From contig JANDJL010000008.1 of the NCBI GenBank assembly GCA_024330965.1, positions 38,761 to 102,760 of the forward strand: a stretch of DNA of 64,000 nucleotides, written 5' to 3'. Source of the DNA: Nitrospira sp. Lineage in GTDB: Bacteria > Nitrospirota > Nitrospiria > Nitrospirales > Nitrospiraceae. The notes under the pieces are model-generated. The model did no database searches and was not told where the DNA came from. It saw only the letters and a list, made by a program, of their open reading frames with translations. How positions within the stretch are numbered: the stretch's first letter is position 1; each line of letters opens with the position of its first letter. This document shows positions 1 through 9,334 of the stretch, one piece after another. Position numbers and translations under genes: made by a program.

Positions 1-1643
1 GGCGCTATGTGGGGCTGCACGATTTAGGAAGAATTCTCTGGGCCTCGCTCGCCGGTTCGGCGGTCTTTTACGGATTGGTCCATTTCTTGTTGGGAGCGAA
101 GGAGTATCCCCGTTCGGTCATTATTCTCACCGGGCTGTTGAGCGGGCTCTATTTGGCAGGTATCAGACTGGCAGTCAGGTGGTTCCGGGAATGGCTTCGG
201 ATGATCAGTCCGAGCGCCAGGCGGGTTTTGATCGTGGGTGCCGGCAATGCGGGCGAACAATTGGTCCGCGCCATGCTCTCGGATCCGGACTATCATTGCC
301 GTCCGGTCGCGTTTGTGGATGATGACCCGGTCAAACGAGGGAAGCATGTGCATGGTATTCCGGTGGTGGGAACGACGGCGGACGTCAAGACCGCGGTGGA
401 TCGCGTGGGAGCCCATGAGATCATCGTGGCGATTCCGTCTGCGCCCACCCACCTCAAACAAAAGATTCTTGCCGCCTCCGAGGGCTGCACGGTGCCGATC
501 AAGATCTTGCCCAGCGTCAAACGGCTCCTTGGCGACCCGGTCCTGCTCCAACAGATTCGACCGATGAGACTTGAAGATTTGTTGCAGCGGGAGCCGATCC
601 AGACCGACTGCCAAGAGTTACATCCATTGATAGAAGGGAAAACCGTGCTGGTGACCGGTGCCGGCGGATCGATCGGATCGGAGCTGTGCCGGCAAATCGC
701 GCAATATCGGCCGGAATCATTGGTGCTGTTCGAGCGGTATGAAAACTCGCTGCATGCGCTGCTCTTGGAACTGCGGGAAACTTTTCCACGTGTCGGTGTA
801 TTGCCCATGGTAGGGGATGTAACGATGGCCGATCGTGTGGCGGAGGTCTTTCGGCAAACCGATCCGGATCTCGTCTTTCATGCGGCGGCGCACAAGCACG
901 TTCCGCTCATGGAGCTCAATCCCAAAGAAGCGGTTCGTAACAACGTGGTGGGGACTCGCGTGGTGGCGGAGGCGGCGCGTGACTCGGGCGTCAATCGGTT
1001 TGTGTTGATTTCGACGGATAAGGCGGTGAACCCTTCGAGCGTGATGGGGGCGACCAAGCGGATCGCCGAGCACCTCGTTCAAAATCTCAATGGCCTGGGC
1101 ACGACTGTCTTTACGGTCGTGCGGTTTGGAAATGTGTTGGGGAGCAACGGCAGCGTCGTGCCGTTGTTTGCCGAACAGATTCGCAAGGGAGGGCCGGTGA
1201 CGGTGACGGATCCGGAGATCCGGAGATTTTTCATGACGATTCCCGAGGCTGTCCAGCTGGTTCTTCAGGCCAGTGTCATGGGGCAGGGTGGCGAGGTGTT
1301 CGTGCTCGACATGGGGGAGCAGATCAAGGTGGCCGATTTGGCGCGGAATATGATCGTGTTGTCCGGGCTGGTGCCTGGCAAGGACATTCAGATCGTCTAT
1401 ACCGGGCTGCGGCCCGGGGAAAAACTGTATGAAGAGTTGTTCGAGGCAAGCGAGCAAGTGAAACCGACGTCTCATCCCAAGATTCATCGCGCGGTCGGGG
1501 GAGGGTTGCCAGTGGGAGATTTCGAAGCGTGGATCAAAGAGCTGCCCGATCGGTTATCGAACTGTGAAGATGACGAGATACTCCAAGAATTAAAACGGCT
1601 TGTGCCAAGTTTTCACCCACTGATTTCTGAGCGTGTTTCCTAG
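1..1643 (+). CDS. Nucleoside-diphosphate-sugar dehydratase/epimerase, CapD/FlaA1 type (5' end outside window)
   Basis: The frame is open from base 3, so the gene starts upstream of the window; the GTG at position 9 is probably internal. What is visible (about 546 aa) begins with the last hydrophobic segments of the N-terminal membrane domain. A CoA-binding-like Rossmann domain follows (LIVGAGNAGEQL) and then the catalytic SDR domain with VTGAGGSIGSEL. The active-site stretch reads SSVMGATKR, where Met replaces the usual SDR Tyr, as in the FlaA1/PglF/WbpM family. These membrane enzymes make 4-keto-6-deoxy UDP-sugars for O-antigen, capsule or glycoprotein. The rfbD, kdsC, manC and manB genes that follow fit a surface polysaccharide locus. 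The exact sugar product cannot be read from the sequence. Confidence 0.9.
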   Translation, partial: RYVGLHDLGRILWASLAGSAVFYGLVHFLLGAKEYPRSVIILTGLLSGLYLAGIRLAVRWFREWLRMISPSARRVLIVGAGNAGEQLVRAMLSDPDYHCRPVAFVDDDPVKRGKHVHGIPVVGTTADVKTAVDRVGAHEIIVAIPSAPTHLKQKILAASEGCTVPIKILPSVKRLLGDPVLLQQIRPMRLEDLLQREPIQTDCQELHPLIEGKTVLVTGAGGSIGSELCRQIAQYRPESLVLFERYENSLHALLLELRETFPRVGVLPMVGDVTMADRVAEVFRQTDPDLVFHAAAHKHVPLMELNPKEAVRNNVVGTRVVAEAARDSGVNRFVLISTDKAVNPSSVMGATKRIAEHLVQNLNGLGTTVFTVVRFGNVLGSNGSVVPLFAEQIRKGGPVTVTDPEIRRFFMTIPEAVQLVLQASVMGQGGEVFVLDMGEQIKVADLARNMIVLSGLVPGKDIQIVYTGLRPGEKLYEELFEASEQVKPTSHPKIHRAVGGGLPVGDFEAWIKELPDRLSNCEDDEILQELKRLVPSFHPLISERVS

Positions 1644-1752
1644 ATTATTCTTGAGGGGCGATTCTCTCTTGTGAGTGCCGGCAGAGCGACGTCGTCCGGC
1701 CCAGTGTCTCACCGTTCGTGGAGCAAAGGCGTACTCCTCGCGCCTCGTTCGT

Positions 1753-2649
1753 ATGAAGATCTTATTGACAGGCAAGAACGGTCAAGTGGGATTCGAGTTA
1801 CAGCGTGCCCTGGCACCGTTGGGAGAAGTGTGCGCCGTCGATCAAGAGGACTGCGACCTTGCAAAAGAGTCTTCCATTCGGGAGCTTCTGCGCCAGGTTC
1901 AACCGGCCGTGATCGTCAATCCAGCTGCCTATACTGCGGTGGATCGTGCTGAATCCGAGTCGGATGTGGCCCATGCCGTCAATGCGGTTGCTCCCGGAGT
2001 ACTAGGGGAAGAGGCGGACAAACGTGGGGCTCTGATTGTGCATTATTCGACCGACTATGTCTTTGACGGCGAGAAGCAAGGGTTCTATACCGAAGAGGAT
2101 GAACCCAGGCCGATAAACTCCTATGGCCGAAGCAAGCGAGAGGGTGAACTCGCGCTGCAACGGGCGACGGCTCGTCACCTGATTCTCCGCACCAGTTGGG
2201 TCGTGGGGGCCCACGGCGCCAATTTTGCCAAGACCATTCTGCGGCTGGCGGCGGAACGTCACCAGCTCAAAGTCGTGGCCGATCAATGGGGGGCACCCAC
2301 CTCTGCCGCGCTAGTGGCCGACATTACGGCCCATCTTGTTCGCGAGTGGCAGTGGAGAGGACATCGGCCGTTTCCTTATGGGGTGTATCACGTGACGGCG
2401 GGAGGAGAAACGAATTGGTGCGACTATGCCAGGTTTGTCGTCACAGAAGCCCTCGCGGCTGGTAAGTCACTCAAACTCTCGCCTGACGCTGTGGAAGCGA
2501 TTTCTTCATCAGACTATCCGACGGCGGCCAAACGGCCGGCCAACTCCCGCCTTGATACGAGCAAGTTCCGTGGAACCTTTCATCTAAGCCTGCCGGATTG
2601 GCGCGATGGCGTCCGGCATGTGTTGCGGAGACTGTGGGATCACTCGTGA
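1753..2649 (+). CDS. rfbD: dTDP-4-dehydrorhamnose reductase
   Basis: This 298-aa RmlD-family SDR reduces dTDP-4-keto-L-rhamnose to dTDP-L-rhamnose with NAD(P)H, the last step of rhamnose donor synthesis. The ATG at 1753 gives MKILLTGKNGQVGFEL, placing the glycine-rich nucleotide loop right at the N-terminus as is normal for the family; an upstream in-frame start at 1675 would add an unrelated tail. STDYVFDG and the catalytic YGRSK (YxxxK) are present, and the length is typical. rmlA, rmlB and rmlC are not in the window, so rhamnose supply depends on genes elsewhere. Confidence 0.9.
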   Translation: MKILLTGKNGQVGFELQRALAPLGEVCAVDQEDCDLAKESSIRELLRQVQPAVIVNPAAYTAVDRAESESDVAHAVNAVAPGVLGEEADKRGALIVHYSTDYVFDGEKQGFYTEEDEPRPINSYGRSKREGELALQRATARHLILRTSWVVGAHGANFAKTILRLAAERHQLKVVADQWGAPTSAALVADITAHLVREWQWRGHRPFPYGVYHVTAGGETNWCDYARFVVTEALAAGKSLKLSPDAVEAISSSDYPTAAKRPANSRLDTSKFRGTFHLSLPDWRDGVRHVLRRLWDHS

Positions 2650-2890
2650 AATGCCGGCTTGTGGGAGAGCTGAGGGGTGATACAAAGAAGCCAAGGAGAA
2701 AAGCAGGCGTAGTGACTGCTTGAGGTTGGCGAGAAACAGTCTTTCCGCTATGATGCGGTCTGTGTCGTAAATAGAAACTGGTACGAAAGGGGTGAGCCGG
2801 CGGTCCATCATTCATTCCGTCATTCGTATGGACGACATGGACGACGTTCCCCTGGTCCCCCGCTGTTGCGAAGGTGATGAGAAGGCCGTG

Positions 2891-3445
2891 ATGCAAAAAA
2901 GAGTCGGAGTCAAGCCGAGACATCGACGATCATCGGCGAAAGGACGTTCTCTTAAGTCCGTGCTCCGCCGCCTTCGCCTGTTCGCCATGGATGTGGACGG
3001 TGTCTTGACCGATGCCGGGATGTATTATTCCGAATCCGGGGACGAGTGGAAAAAGTTCAACACGCGCGATGGTATGGGGATCAAGCTGCTGCAAAAGGCC
3101 GGTCTCATCACCGCCATTGTGACGCAGGAACGCACAAGGCTGGTCGCGCGACGGGCTGAGAAACTCGCGATTCCAGAGGTGCATCAAGGGGTGATGGACA
3201 AATTGTCCATGATCCGTGAGATGGCGTCCCGCTATGGGCTTGCGCTCGATCAGGTGGCCTACATTGGCGACGATGTCAACGATCTTGAAGCACTCAAGAC
3301 CGTGGGGTTTTCTGCGTCACCTGCCGATGGGATGCCTCAAGTGCTGCAAACGGTCGATTACGTGTGCCACAAGAAGGGCGGGGAAGGAGCGGTCAGGGAA
3401 GTCGTCGAGATGATCTTAGAGGCGCAGCAACCTCGCCAAAAATGA
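2891..3445 (+). CDS. kdsC: 3-deoxy-D-manno-octulosonate 8-phosphate phosphatase (KdsC-type HAD)
   Basis: A small cap-less HAD phosphatase of 184 aa that releases phosphate from KDO-8-P, giving KDO for the lipopolysaccharide core. It shows the nucleophile motif DVDGVLTD and the C-terminal metal loop GDDVNDLEAL. The ATG at 2891 is chosen because GAGAAGG lies 5 nt upstream and the resulting length matches KdsC; the frame stays open upstream to 2792 with a basic, unconserved extension. KdsC homologues also act in other keto-sugar pathways, but next to lipopolysaccharide-type sugar genes the KDO role is the simplest. Confidence 0.88.
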   Translation: MQKRVGVKPRHRRSSAKGRSLKSVLRRLRLFAMDVDGVLTDAGMYYSESGDEWKKFNTRDGMGIKLLQKAGLITAIVTQERTRLVARRAEKLAIPEVHQGVMDKLSMIREMASRYGLALDQVAYIGDDVNDLEALKTVGFSASPADGMPQVLQTVDYVCHKKGGEGAVREVVEMILEAQQPRQK

Positions 3446-3510
3446 TCGTCGGCCGATCGTTCGGCTCGTTCGGCAGGGCTCAATCGGCTCAAAATCGGAT
3501 GGAGTGAGGC

Positions 3511-4995
3511 ATGGCAATTCGCGGTGGACGGACTCAAGAAAGTGGCGGGACCTCCCGCCTCTATCCAGTCATCATGGCGGGGGGCAGCGGCACGAGATTT
3601 TGGCCGTTGAGTCGGCATCTGTTCCCCAAACAGCTCTTGCGGATCGGTGGCGAGGACACGTTGATTCGGCAAACCATGCGACGCGTGCTCGGATGTGCTC
3701 CGGCACGCAACGTGTTGATCTCCACCAACGGCCTCCAGGCTGAATTGATTCGTGTTCAATTGGCCGACTGGAAAGATGACATCAAAGACAATTATGTGCT
3801 GGAGCCCGAAGGGCGGAACACGGCGCCGGCAATCGCATTGGCGGCGATCGAAATCCTGGCGCGCAACCCTGACGGGCTGATGTTGGTGGTGCCGGCCGAC
3901 CACGTGGTGACGGGACAGCGAGCATTCGAGGCCGCGGTCTCATTGGCGGCCCGATTGGCCGAAGAAGACTATCTGGTCACGTTTGGAATCAAGCCGATCA
4001 GGCCGGAGACCGGCTACGGCTACATCAAGCCGAACGGCAAGGCGGTGCTTGGGAGATTGGGAGGACTTTGCGGTTATCGCGTGCGTCAGTTCGTGGAGAA
4101 GCCCGATGCCGCCACGGCTGTGCGATATCTCAAGTCCGGTTCCTATTATTGGAACAGCGGCATGTTCGTCTGGAAGGCCGCAACGATTCTCGAGGAAATT
4201 CGCCGGAACCAGCCCGCGCTTGCCAAGGTCATGGATCGGATTCAGCACCTGAAGGCATCCGGCGCGCCGACCTCTTTAATCGATGACGTGTATCGCGGTG
4301 CTGTGTCTCTCTCGATCGATAACGGCGTGATGGAACGGTCATCGAAGGCGGCGATGGTGCCGGTCTCGTTCCGCTGGTCCGACGTCGGCAGTTGGGGTAG
4401 CTTGGACGAAGTGGCGAGAAAAAATAGGGCGGGGAACATCCTGAACGGGCGAGTCGTTGATCTCGATAGCACGGATTCGATCGTCTACGCCGATCGCCGA
4501 GTGGTGGCGACAATCGGACTAAAGGACATGGTGGTCGTGGATACGCCGGATGCGACGTTGGTATGCCCGAAATCTCGAGCCCAGGATGTCAAAAAAGTTG
4601 TGGAGATTCTGAGGCAGCAGGGGGCGCCGGAGCATCTGGAGCACGTGACGGTTCAACGGCCCTGGGGATCCTATACGGTGCTGGAAGAGGGGCCCGGCTT
4701 CAAAGTCAAGCGGGTCACGGTTAATCCGGGGGGGCGGCTCTCACTGCAGTTGCATCATAAGCGAAGCGAGCACTGGGTCGTGATCGCTGGCCGGGCCCGT
4801 GTGACGAGAGGAGAGGAAATCTTCGATCTGAGGGTGGGCCAGAGCACGGCGATTCCGGTTGAGACACCCCACCGGCTCGAGAATCCTGGTCATGAGACAT
4901 TGCATATCATCGAAGTGCAGAACGGGTCCTACCTCGGAGAAGACGATATTGTGCGGTTTAAGGATGACTACGGAAGAAAGGTAGAACGTTCGTAA
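3511..4995 (+). CDS. manC: Mannose-1-phosphate guanylyltransferase / mannose-6-phosphate isomerase
   Basis: A 494-aa bifunctional ManC/AlgA-type enzyme making GDP-mannose from Man-1-P and GTP, with a type II isomerase domain interconverting Fru-6-P and Man-6-P. The N-terminal nucleotidyltransferase shows MAGGSGTRFWPLSR and the sugar-binding FVEKP; the C-terminal cupin carries PWGSYTVLEEG and the metal-binding QLHHKRSEHW. The length is a little over the usual 470-480 aa because of about 20 extra N-terminal residues. The phosphomannomutase 72 bp downstream completes the route Fru-6-P to GDP-mannose. Confidence 0.92.
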   Translation: MAIRGGRTQESGGTSRLYPVIMAGGSGTRFWPLSRHLFPKQLLRIGGEDTLIRQTMRRVLGCAPARNVLISTNGLQAELIRVQLADWKDDIKDNYVLEPEGRNTAPAIALAAIEILARNPDGLMLVVPADHVVTGQRAFEAAVSLAARLAEEDYLVTFGIKPIRPETGYGYIKPNGKAVLGRLGGLCGYRVRQFVEKPDAATAVRYLKSGSYYWNSGMFVWKAATILEEIRRNQPALAKVMDRIQHLKASGAPTSLIDDVYRGAVSLSIDNGVMERSSKAAMVPVSFRWSDVGSWGSLDEVARKNRAGNILNGRVVDLDSTDSIVYADRRVVATIGLKDMVVVDTPDATLVCPKSRAQDVKKVVEILRQQGAPEHLEHVTVQRPWGSYTVLEEGPGFKVKRVTVNPGGRLSLQLHHKRSEHWVVIAGRARVTRGEEIFDLRVGQSTAIPVETPHRLENPGHETLHIIEVQNGSYLGEDDIVRFKDDYGRKVERS

Positions 4996-5067
4996 AACCA
5001 ATCCCGGCGATGACAGCGGCCCCTTGCCGGTTCTTCTGGCCGGTTCTCAGGGACGAGGAACGAGGAT

Positions 5068-6468
5068 ATGGGACTCTTTCGAGAATATGATTTGCGCGGC
5101 GTCGTCGGCCAGGAATTGACCGAGGACATTGCCGAGCGACTGGGGCGTGCTTACGCGACCTATGTCAGACCGCGAGGTGTGACGACGATCAGCGTTGGCC
5201 GGGACGGCAGGACCAGTTCGCCAGCCCTGCACCGAGCCTTGCTCAAGGGGTTGCTCGCCGGCGGGTTGGATGTCGTTGATCTCGGCGTCTGCACGTCGCC
5301 GCTCGTGTATTTTTCGCTGTTCACGTTGCCGGTCGGCGGGGGGATCATGATCACGGGGAGTCACAACGCCGCCGAGTACAACGGGTTTAAGATCTGCGTG
5401 GGCAACGAAGCGATTCACGGCGAAGACATTCAAGCGTTGCGGCGCGTGATGGAACAGGGGGCCTTCGTTTCCGGCGTCGGACGGCTGTCTAGGCACGAGA
5501 TCATTCCAGATTATCTGGCCTATCTCCGCCGGAGTTTCGACTCCGTGGATGCCGGTCATTTGCATGTCGTCATCGATTGCGGCAACGGCGCCGCTTCCCT
5601 GGTGGCCAAGCAGGCGTTGGAACTCCTCGGATGCAAGGTGACGACGTTGTACGGCGAGTTGGACGGACGTTTTCCCAACCATCATCCGGACCCCACGGTG
5701 CTCGAGAATTTAGGCGATCTGATGCAGGCGGTCGAACAACACGGCGCGGATGTCGGAATCGGCTATGACGGCGACGCGGACCGTATCGGCGCGGTCGATG
5801 AGCGCGGCGAGGTCTTGTGGGGGGATAAACTCTTGGTCTTGTATTCGCGCGAGATCTTGGCCGAGAAGCCGGGGGCGACGATCATCTCGGAAGTCAAGGC
5901 CTCGCAAGGTCTCTACGACGATGTTGCCAAGCATGGCGGGCGTCCGATCATGTGGAAGACCGGCCATTCGTTGATCAAGGCCAAGATGAAGGAGGAATCG
6001 GCGGTGTTGGCCGGTGAGATGTCCGGGCATATGTTTTTTGCCGATCGGTACTTCGGTTACGATGACGCTGTCTATGCCTCGTGCCGGCTCATCGAAATCC
6101 TGGCGAAACGAAAGAAGCCGCTCTCAGCGTTGGTCGCCGACCTTCCTCCAACCGTGGTCACTCCGGAGATCCGCGTGGACTTGCCCGATGCGATCAAATT
6201 CGAGGTGATCCGGTCGATCCAAGCGCGGTGCGAGCGGTATCTCCAGGAGCGGCAAGAAAGCCGGTCCGATGGTCTCAGACTCCGGGGCCTTATCACCATT
6301 GACGGGGTTCGGGCGATCTTCGACGATGGGTGGGGGCTGATCAGGGCTTCCAACACCCAGCCGGCGCTGGTTTTGCGGTTTGAGGCGGCCTCCCCGACAA
6401 AACTCGATGCCATCCGTTCCTTTATCGAGGGCGAATTGGCCTCCGTAAGACAGACGCTCGGCTGTTAG
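5068..6468 (+). CDS. manB: Phosphomannomutase/phosphoglucomutase (ManB/AlgC family)
   Basis: A 466-aa alpha-D-phosphohexomutase converting Man-6-P to Man-1-P, and probably also Glc-6-P to Glc-1-P. All four family signatures are visible: the phosphoserine loop TGSHNAAEYNGFKI, the Mg-binding GYDGDADRIGAVD, the sugar-specificity loop GEMSGHMFF and the phosphate-binding RASNTQPALVLRFEA. GEMSGH is typical of dual-specificity PMM/PGM enzymes. It lies downstream of manC on the same strand, so both are likely co-transcribed. Full length and intact. Confidence 0.92.
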   Translation: MGLFREYDLRGVVGQELTEDIAERLGRAYATYVRPRGVTTISVGRDGRTSSPALHRALLKGLLAGGLDVVDLGVCTSPLVYFSLFTLPVGGGIMITGSHNAAEYNGFKICVGNEAIHGEDIQALRRVMEQGAFVSGVGRLSRHEIIPDYLAYLRRSFDSVDAGHLHVVIDCGNGAASLVAKQALELLGCKVTTLYGELDGRFPNHHPDPTVLENLGDLMQAVEQHGADVGIGYDGDADRIGAVDERGEVLWGDKLLVLYSREILAEKPGATIISEVKASQGLYDDVAKHGGRPIMWKTGHSLIKAKMKEESAVLAGEMSGHMFFADRYFGYDDAVYASCRLIEILAKRKKPLSALVADLPPTVVTPEIRVDLPDAIKFEVIRSIQARCERYLQERQESRSDGLRLRGLITIDGVRAIFDDGWGLIRASNTQPALVLRFEAASPTKLDAIRSFIEGELASVRQTLGC

Positions 6469-6510
6469 GGAAGCGGCCTGAATCATATTCTCGCCCGTGG
6501 GAGAGTCTTC

Positions 6511-7287
6511 ATGCGAAGGCAACCGGCGGCGGTCGTCCTGCTGGTTCTGTCCTGCTCGTGGCCCGTGCAGGCCGAAGACGGCTCCTCGTCTGGCGTCAAA
6601 CATCCGTTCCAGGTGGGCGAGCGGCTGACATACGAAGTTTCATGGCTCAATATCAATGCTGCCGTCGCGGTCATGGAAATCAACGGCCTTGATCGGGCTA
6701 CCGACGGTGCACTCGCGAAATTGGTGGGAACCGCCCGATCCAGACCGATTCTGACCAGGATTTTTCCCGTTGACAACCGCGTTGAATCCGAAATCGATCT
6801 CCCCTCGCTTGTTCCAGAACACATGACGTTTCGGCGGCGGGAAGGGAAAAGAAAAGAGGACATCGAGTATGTGTTTCACCAGCGGGAAGGGAAAGTGACG
6901 GCGGTCAGAGGAGGAACGACCGAAACGTTGCCGATTCCGACCGGCACACAGGACATCATTTCATGTCTGTATTATACGAGGAGCGTGTTGCCGTTGACGC
7001 CCGGCTCGTCTCTGACGATGAACGTCTATCACGATAAGAAGAACAGGCCGGTCGAAGTCAGGGTTGAGGAGATCGAAGTCATCACGGGTCGATGGGGCAG
7101 CGCGGAAACCGCCAGACTGCTGGTGATTATGCCGTTTCATGGACTGTTTATGAATCAAGGAAACATCCGTGTGTGGCTCACGACCGATGAACGCCGCACC
7201 CCCCTGCGCATGAGGGCGAAGGTTGTTTTAGGATCGATCGTCGCCGACTTGGTGGATGGATTCTCGGGAACCGGTCATGGAAAGTAG
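6511..7287 (+). CDS. DUF3108-domain exported protein
   Basis: A 258-aa protein with an N-terminal signal peptide (hydrophobic run after MRRQP, likely cleavage after PVQA). The rest follows the DUF3108 pattern: GERLTYEVSWLNI near the start, an internal DIISCLYYTRS segment and a C-terminal stretch of beta strands. Members of the family are periplasmic or outer-membrane-associated, and their function is unknown. It starts 42 bp after manB, so it may be read with the polysaccharide genes. I infer an envelope role only from the signal peptide and the neighbours. Confidence 0.8.
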   Translation: MRRQPAAVVLLVLSCSWPVQAEDGSSSGVKHPFQVGERLTYEVSWLNINAAVAVMEINGLDRATDGALAKLVGTARSRPILTRIFPVDNRVESEIDLPSLVPEHMTFRRREGKRKEDIEYVFHQREGKVTAVRGGTTETLPIPTGTQDIISCLYYTRSVLPLTPGSSLTMNVYHDKKNRPVEVRVEEIEVITGRWGSAETARLLVIMPFHGLFMNQGNIRVWLTTDERRTPLRMRAKVVLGSIVADLVDGFSGTGHGK

Positions 7288-7364
7288 GCGAGCCGTTTCA
7301 CGAAGATACGGTTGGCGAGAGGCTGTTGTTCACTGAGCGCAAACCCGTTATACTGTGAGCGATC

Positions 7365-8369
7365 ATGAGAGAATTTCCCCTTACATTAAGCCAATTTATC
7401 ATTCGAGGCCAGGCCGCCTCTCGTGAAGCGACCGGTGAGTTTTCGACGCTCTTGACACAAATCGGGTTGGTCGGAAAACTCATCGCCCACGATCTTCGGC
7501 GGGCGGGACTCATTCCGATTCTGGGCGCAACCGGCGGCACAAACGTGCAGGGCGAGGCCGTCAAAAAATTGGATGAGATCGCCAACGATGATTTCGTCAA
7601 GGTGTTTCGTCACAGCGGATGTGTCTGCGCCGTGGCGTCGGAGGAAATGGAGCGGCCGCTTATGTTCCAAGAGAATTGGCCGCAGGGCAAGTATCTCTTG
7701 CTCTTCGACCCGCTCGATGGGTCTTCCAATACCGAGACCAACATGCCGCTGGGGGCCATTTTTTCCGTACTCAAGCACGGACGAGCCGATCGGTTGCCGC
7801 AGGAAGAAGATTTGCTTCGACCAGGAATAGAACAAATTGCAGCCGGCTATCTCCTCTATGGTTCGAGTACCATGTTGGTTTTCACGCTGGGACAAGGAGT
7901 CTATGGGTTCACGCTCGATCCCGATACCGGCGAATACTTATTATCGCATGATCGGATCAAAATGCCGGATCGGGGCAAGGTGTATGCGGCCAACGAGGGA
8001 AACGTTTCCCGATGGCAGCCCGGCGTGAAGAGGTATGTGGAGTCGCTCAAGGTCAACGACAAGGCGACGGGCCGCCCCTATAGCAGCCGCTATTCGGGCT
8101 GTCTGGTCGCCGATGTCCATCGGCTGTTGCTCGGCGGAGGGATCTATCTGTATCCCGGAGAGGTGGACAAGCCCGAAGGAAAGCTTCGGCTTTTGTATGA
8201 AGCAAATCCGTTGGCTTTCGTCGTCGAACAAACCGGTGGAAAAGCTTCCACGGGGACGACGCGAATCTTGGAGATAGCGCCGAAGACCTTGCATCAGCGG
8301 GTGCCCTTGATCATCGGAAGTCGCCTTGACGTCGAAGAGGCGGAATCCTTCATTCAAGGGAAGGTATAG
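7365..8369 (+). CDS. fbp: Class 1 fructose-1,6-bisphosphatase
   Basis: A 334-aa enzyme hydrolysing fructose-1,6-bisphosphate to Fru-6-P, the committing step of gluconeogenesis and part of the Calvin cycle where present. Metal and substrate motifs of class 1 FBPases are present: the EEMERPL acidic site, FDPLDGSSN, KVYAANEGN and the substrate-binding YSSRYSGCLVADVHRLLL. Length is typical. The aldolase gene follows after 41 bp, so the pair catalyses triose-P to Fru-1,6-BP to Fru-6-P, feeding the sugar-nucleotide genes upstream. Confidence 0.95.
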   Translation: MREFPLTLSQFIIRGQAASREATGEFSTLLTQIGLVGKLIAHDLRRAGLIPILGATGGTNVQGEAVKKLDEIANDDFVKVFRHSGCVCAVASEEMERPLMFQENWPQGKYLLLFDPLDGSSNTETNMPLGAIFSVLKHGRADRLPQEEDLLRPGIEQIAAGYLLYGSSTMLVFTLGQGVYGFTLDPDTGEYLLSHDRIKMPDRGKVYAANEGNVSRWQPGVKRYVESLKVNDKATGRPYSSRYSGCLVADVHRLLLGGGIYLYPGEVDKPEGKLRLLYEANPLAFVVEQTGGKASTGTTRILEIAPKTLHQRVPLIIGSRLDVEEAESFIQGKV

Positions 8370-8410
8370 GCGCATTTTTTATGGTAGGTTGTTGACGGGG
8401 AGGACACTCT

Positions 8411-9334
8411 ATGGGAGACCGGGTGCAGGAGATCTTAAGTTGGTACGGTAGTGACAATGCCGGCACAAAAACCAACCTCGCTCGCATATTGCGATCGGGT
8501 CGGCTTGCGGGCACGGGCAAGCTGGTAATTTTGCCGGTCGACCAAGGTTTCGAACATGGGCCGGCGAGGAGTTTCGCGCCTAATCCCCCCGGCTATCATC
8601 CGCACTATCATTTTCAACTCGCCCTTGACGCCGGCTGTAATGCGTACGCGGCGCCACTGGGATTTTTGGAAGCCGGCGCGGCGGAGTTTGCGGGACAGAT
8701 TCCGTTGATTCTGAAATTAAACAACCACGACGTCCTGCACGAGGATAAGGATCCGCTTCCTTCTGTGACCGGCGGCGTCAAGGACGCTCTGCGGTTAGGC
8801 TGCTCCGCGGTGGGCTTTACGATCTATCCCGGCTCCGCCCATTGCAACATCATGTATCAACAATTGCGGGAAATCGCCGCTGAGGCCAAGGACCACGGTT
8901 TGGCCGTGGTGGTGTGGTCCTATCCACGAGGCTCTTCGCTGAGCAAGGAAGGTGAGACGGCGATAGATGTGGTCGCCTACGCGGCTCAGATTGCGGCGCA
9001 GCTTGGCGCGCACATCATCAAGGTGAAGTTGCCGACCGCGCATGTGGAACAGGCCGCCGCCAAAAAGGTCTATGAGTCGGCTCAGATTCCGGTCAAGACG
9101 TTGGCGGAGCGGGTGGCGCACGTGGTGCAGAGTGCATTCAACGGGAGGCGCATCGTGATTTTCTCAGGCGGGGCCAAGAGCGAGGACAAGAACGTCTATG
9201 AGGAAGTGCGAGCGATTCGCGACGGAGGGGGATTCGGCAGCATCATCGGCCGGAATTCGTTTCAGCGACCGAAGGCCGAAGCGATCACGTTTCTCCATAC
9301 GATCATGGATATCTACGCAGGCAAGGTTCAATGA
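8411..9334 (+). CDS. Class I fructose-bisphosphate aldolase, DhnA/FbaB family
   Basis: A 307-aa Schiff-base aldolase of the archaeal/DhnA type. The N-terminal phosphate-binding strand reads VILPVDQGFEHGP; the Schiff-base lysine is most likely within HIIKVKLPTAHVEQ; and a glycine-rich phosphate loop is formed by FSGGAKSE and GSIIGRNSFQRP. It condenses DHAP and G3P to Fru-1,6-BP. It is placed directly after fbp, and its stop overlaps the ATG of the HtrA gene (ATGA at 9331-9334), suggesting translational coupling. No class II aldolase is seen here. Confidence 0.92.
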   Translation: MGDRVQEILSWYGSDNAGTKTNLARILRSGRLAGTGKLVILPVDQGFEHGPARSFAPNPPGYHPHYHFQLALDAGCNAYAAPLGFLEAGAAEFAGQIPLILKLNNHDVLHEDKDPLPSVTGGVKDALRLGCSAVGFTIYPGSAHCNIMYQQLREIAAEAKDHGLAVVVWSYPRGSSLSKEGETAIDVVAYAAQIAAQLGAHIIKVKLPTAHVEQAAAKKVYESAQIPVKTLAERVAHVVQSAFNGRRIVIFSGGAKSEDKNVYEEVRAIRDGGGFGSIIGRNSFQRPKAEAITFLHTIMDIYAGKVQ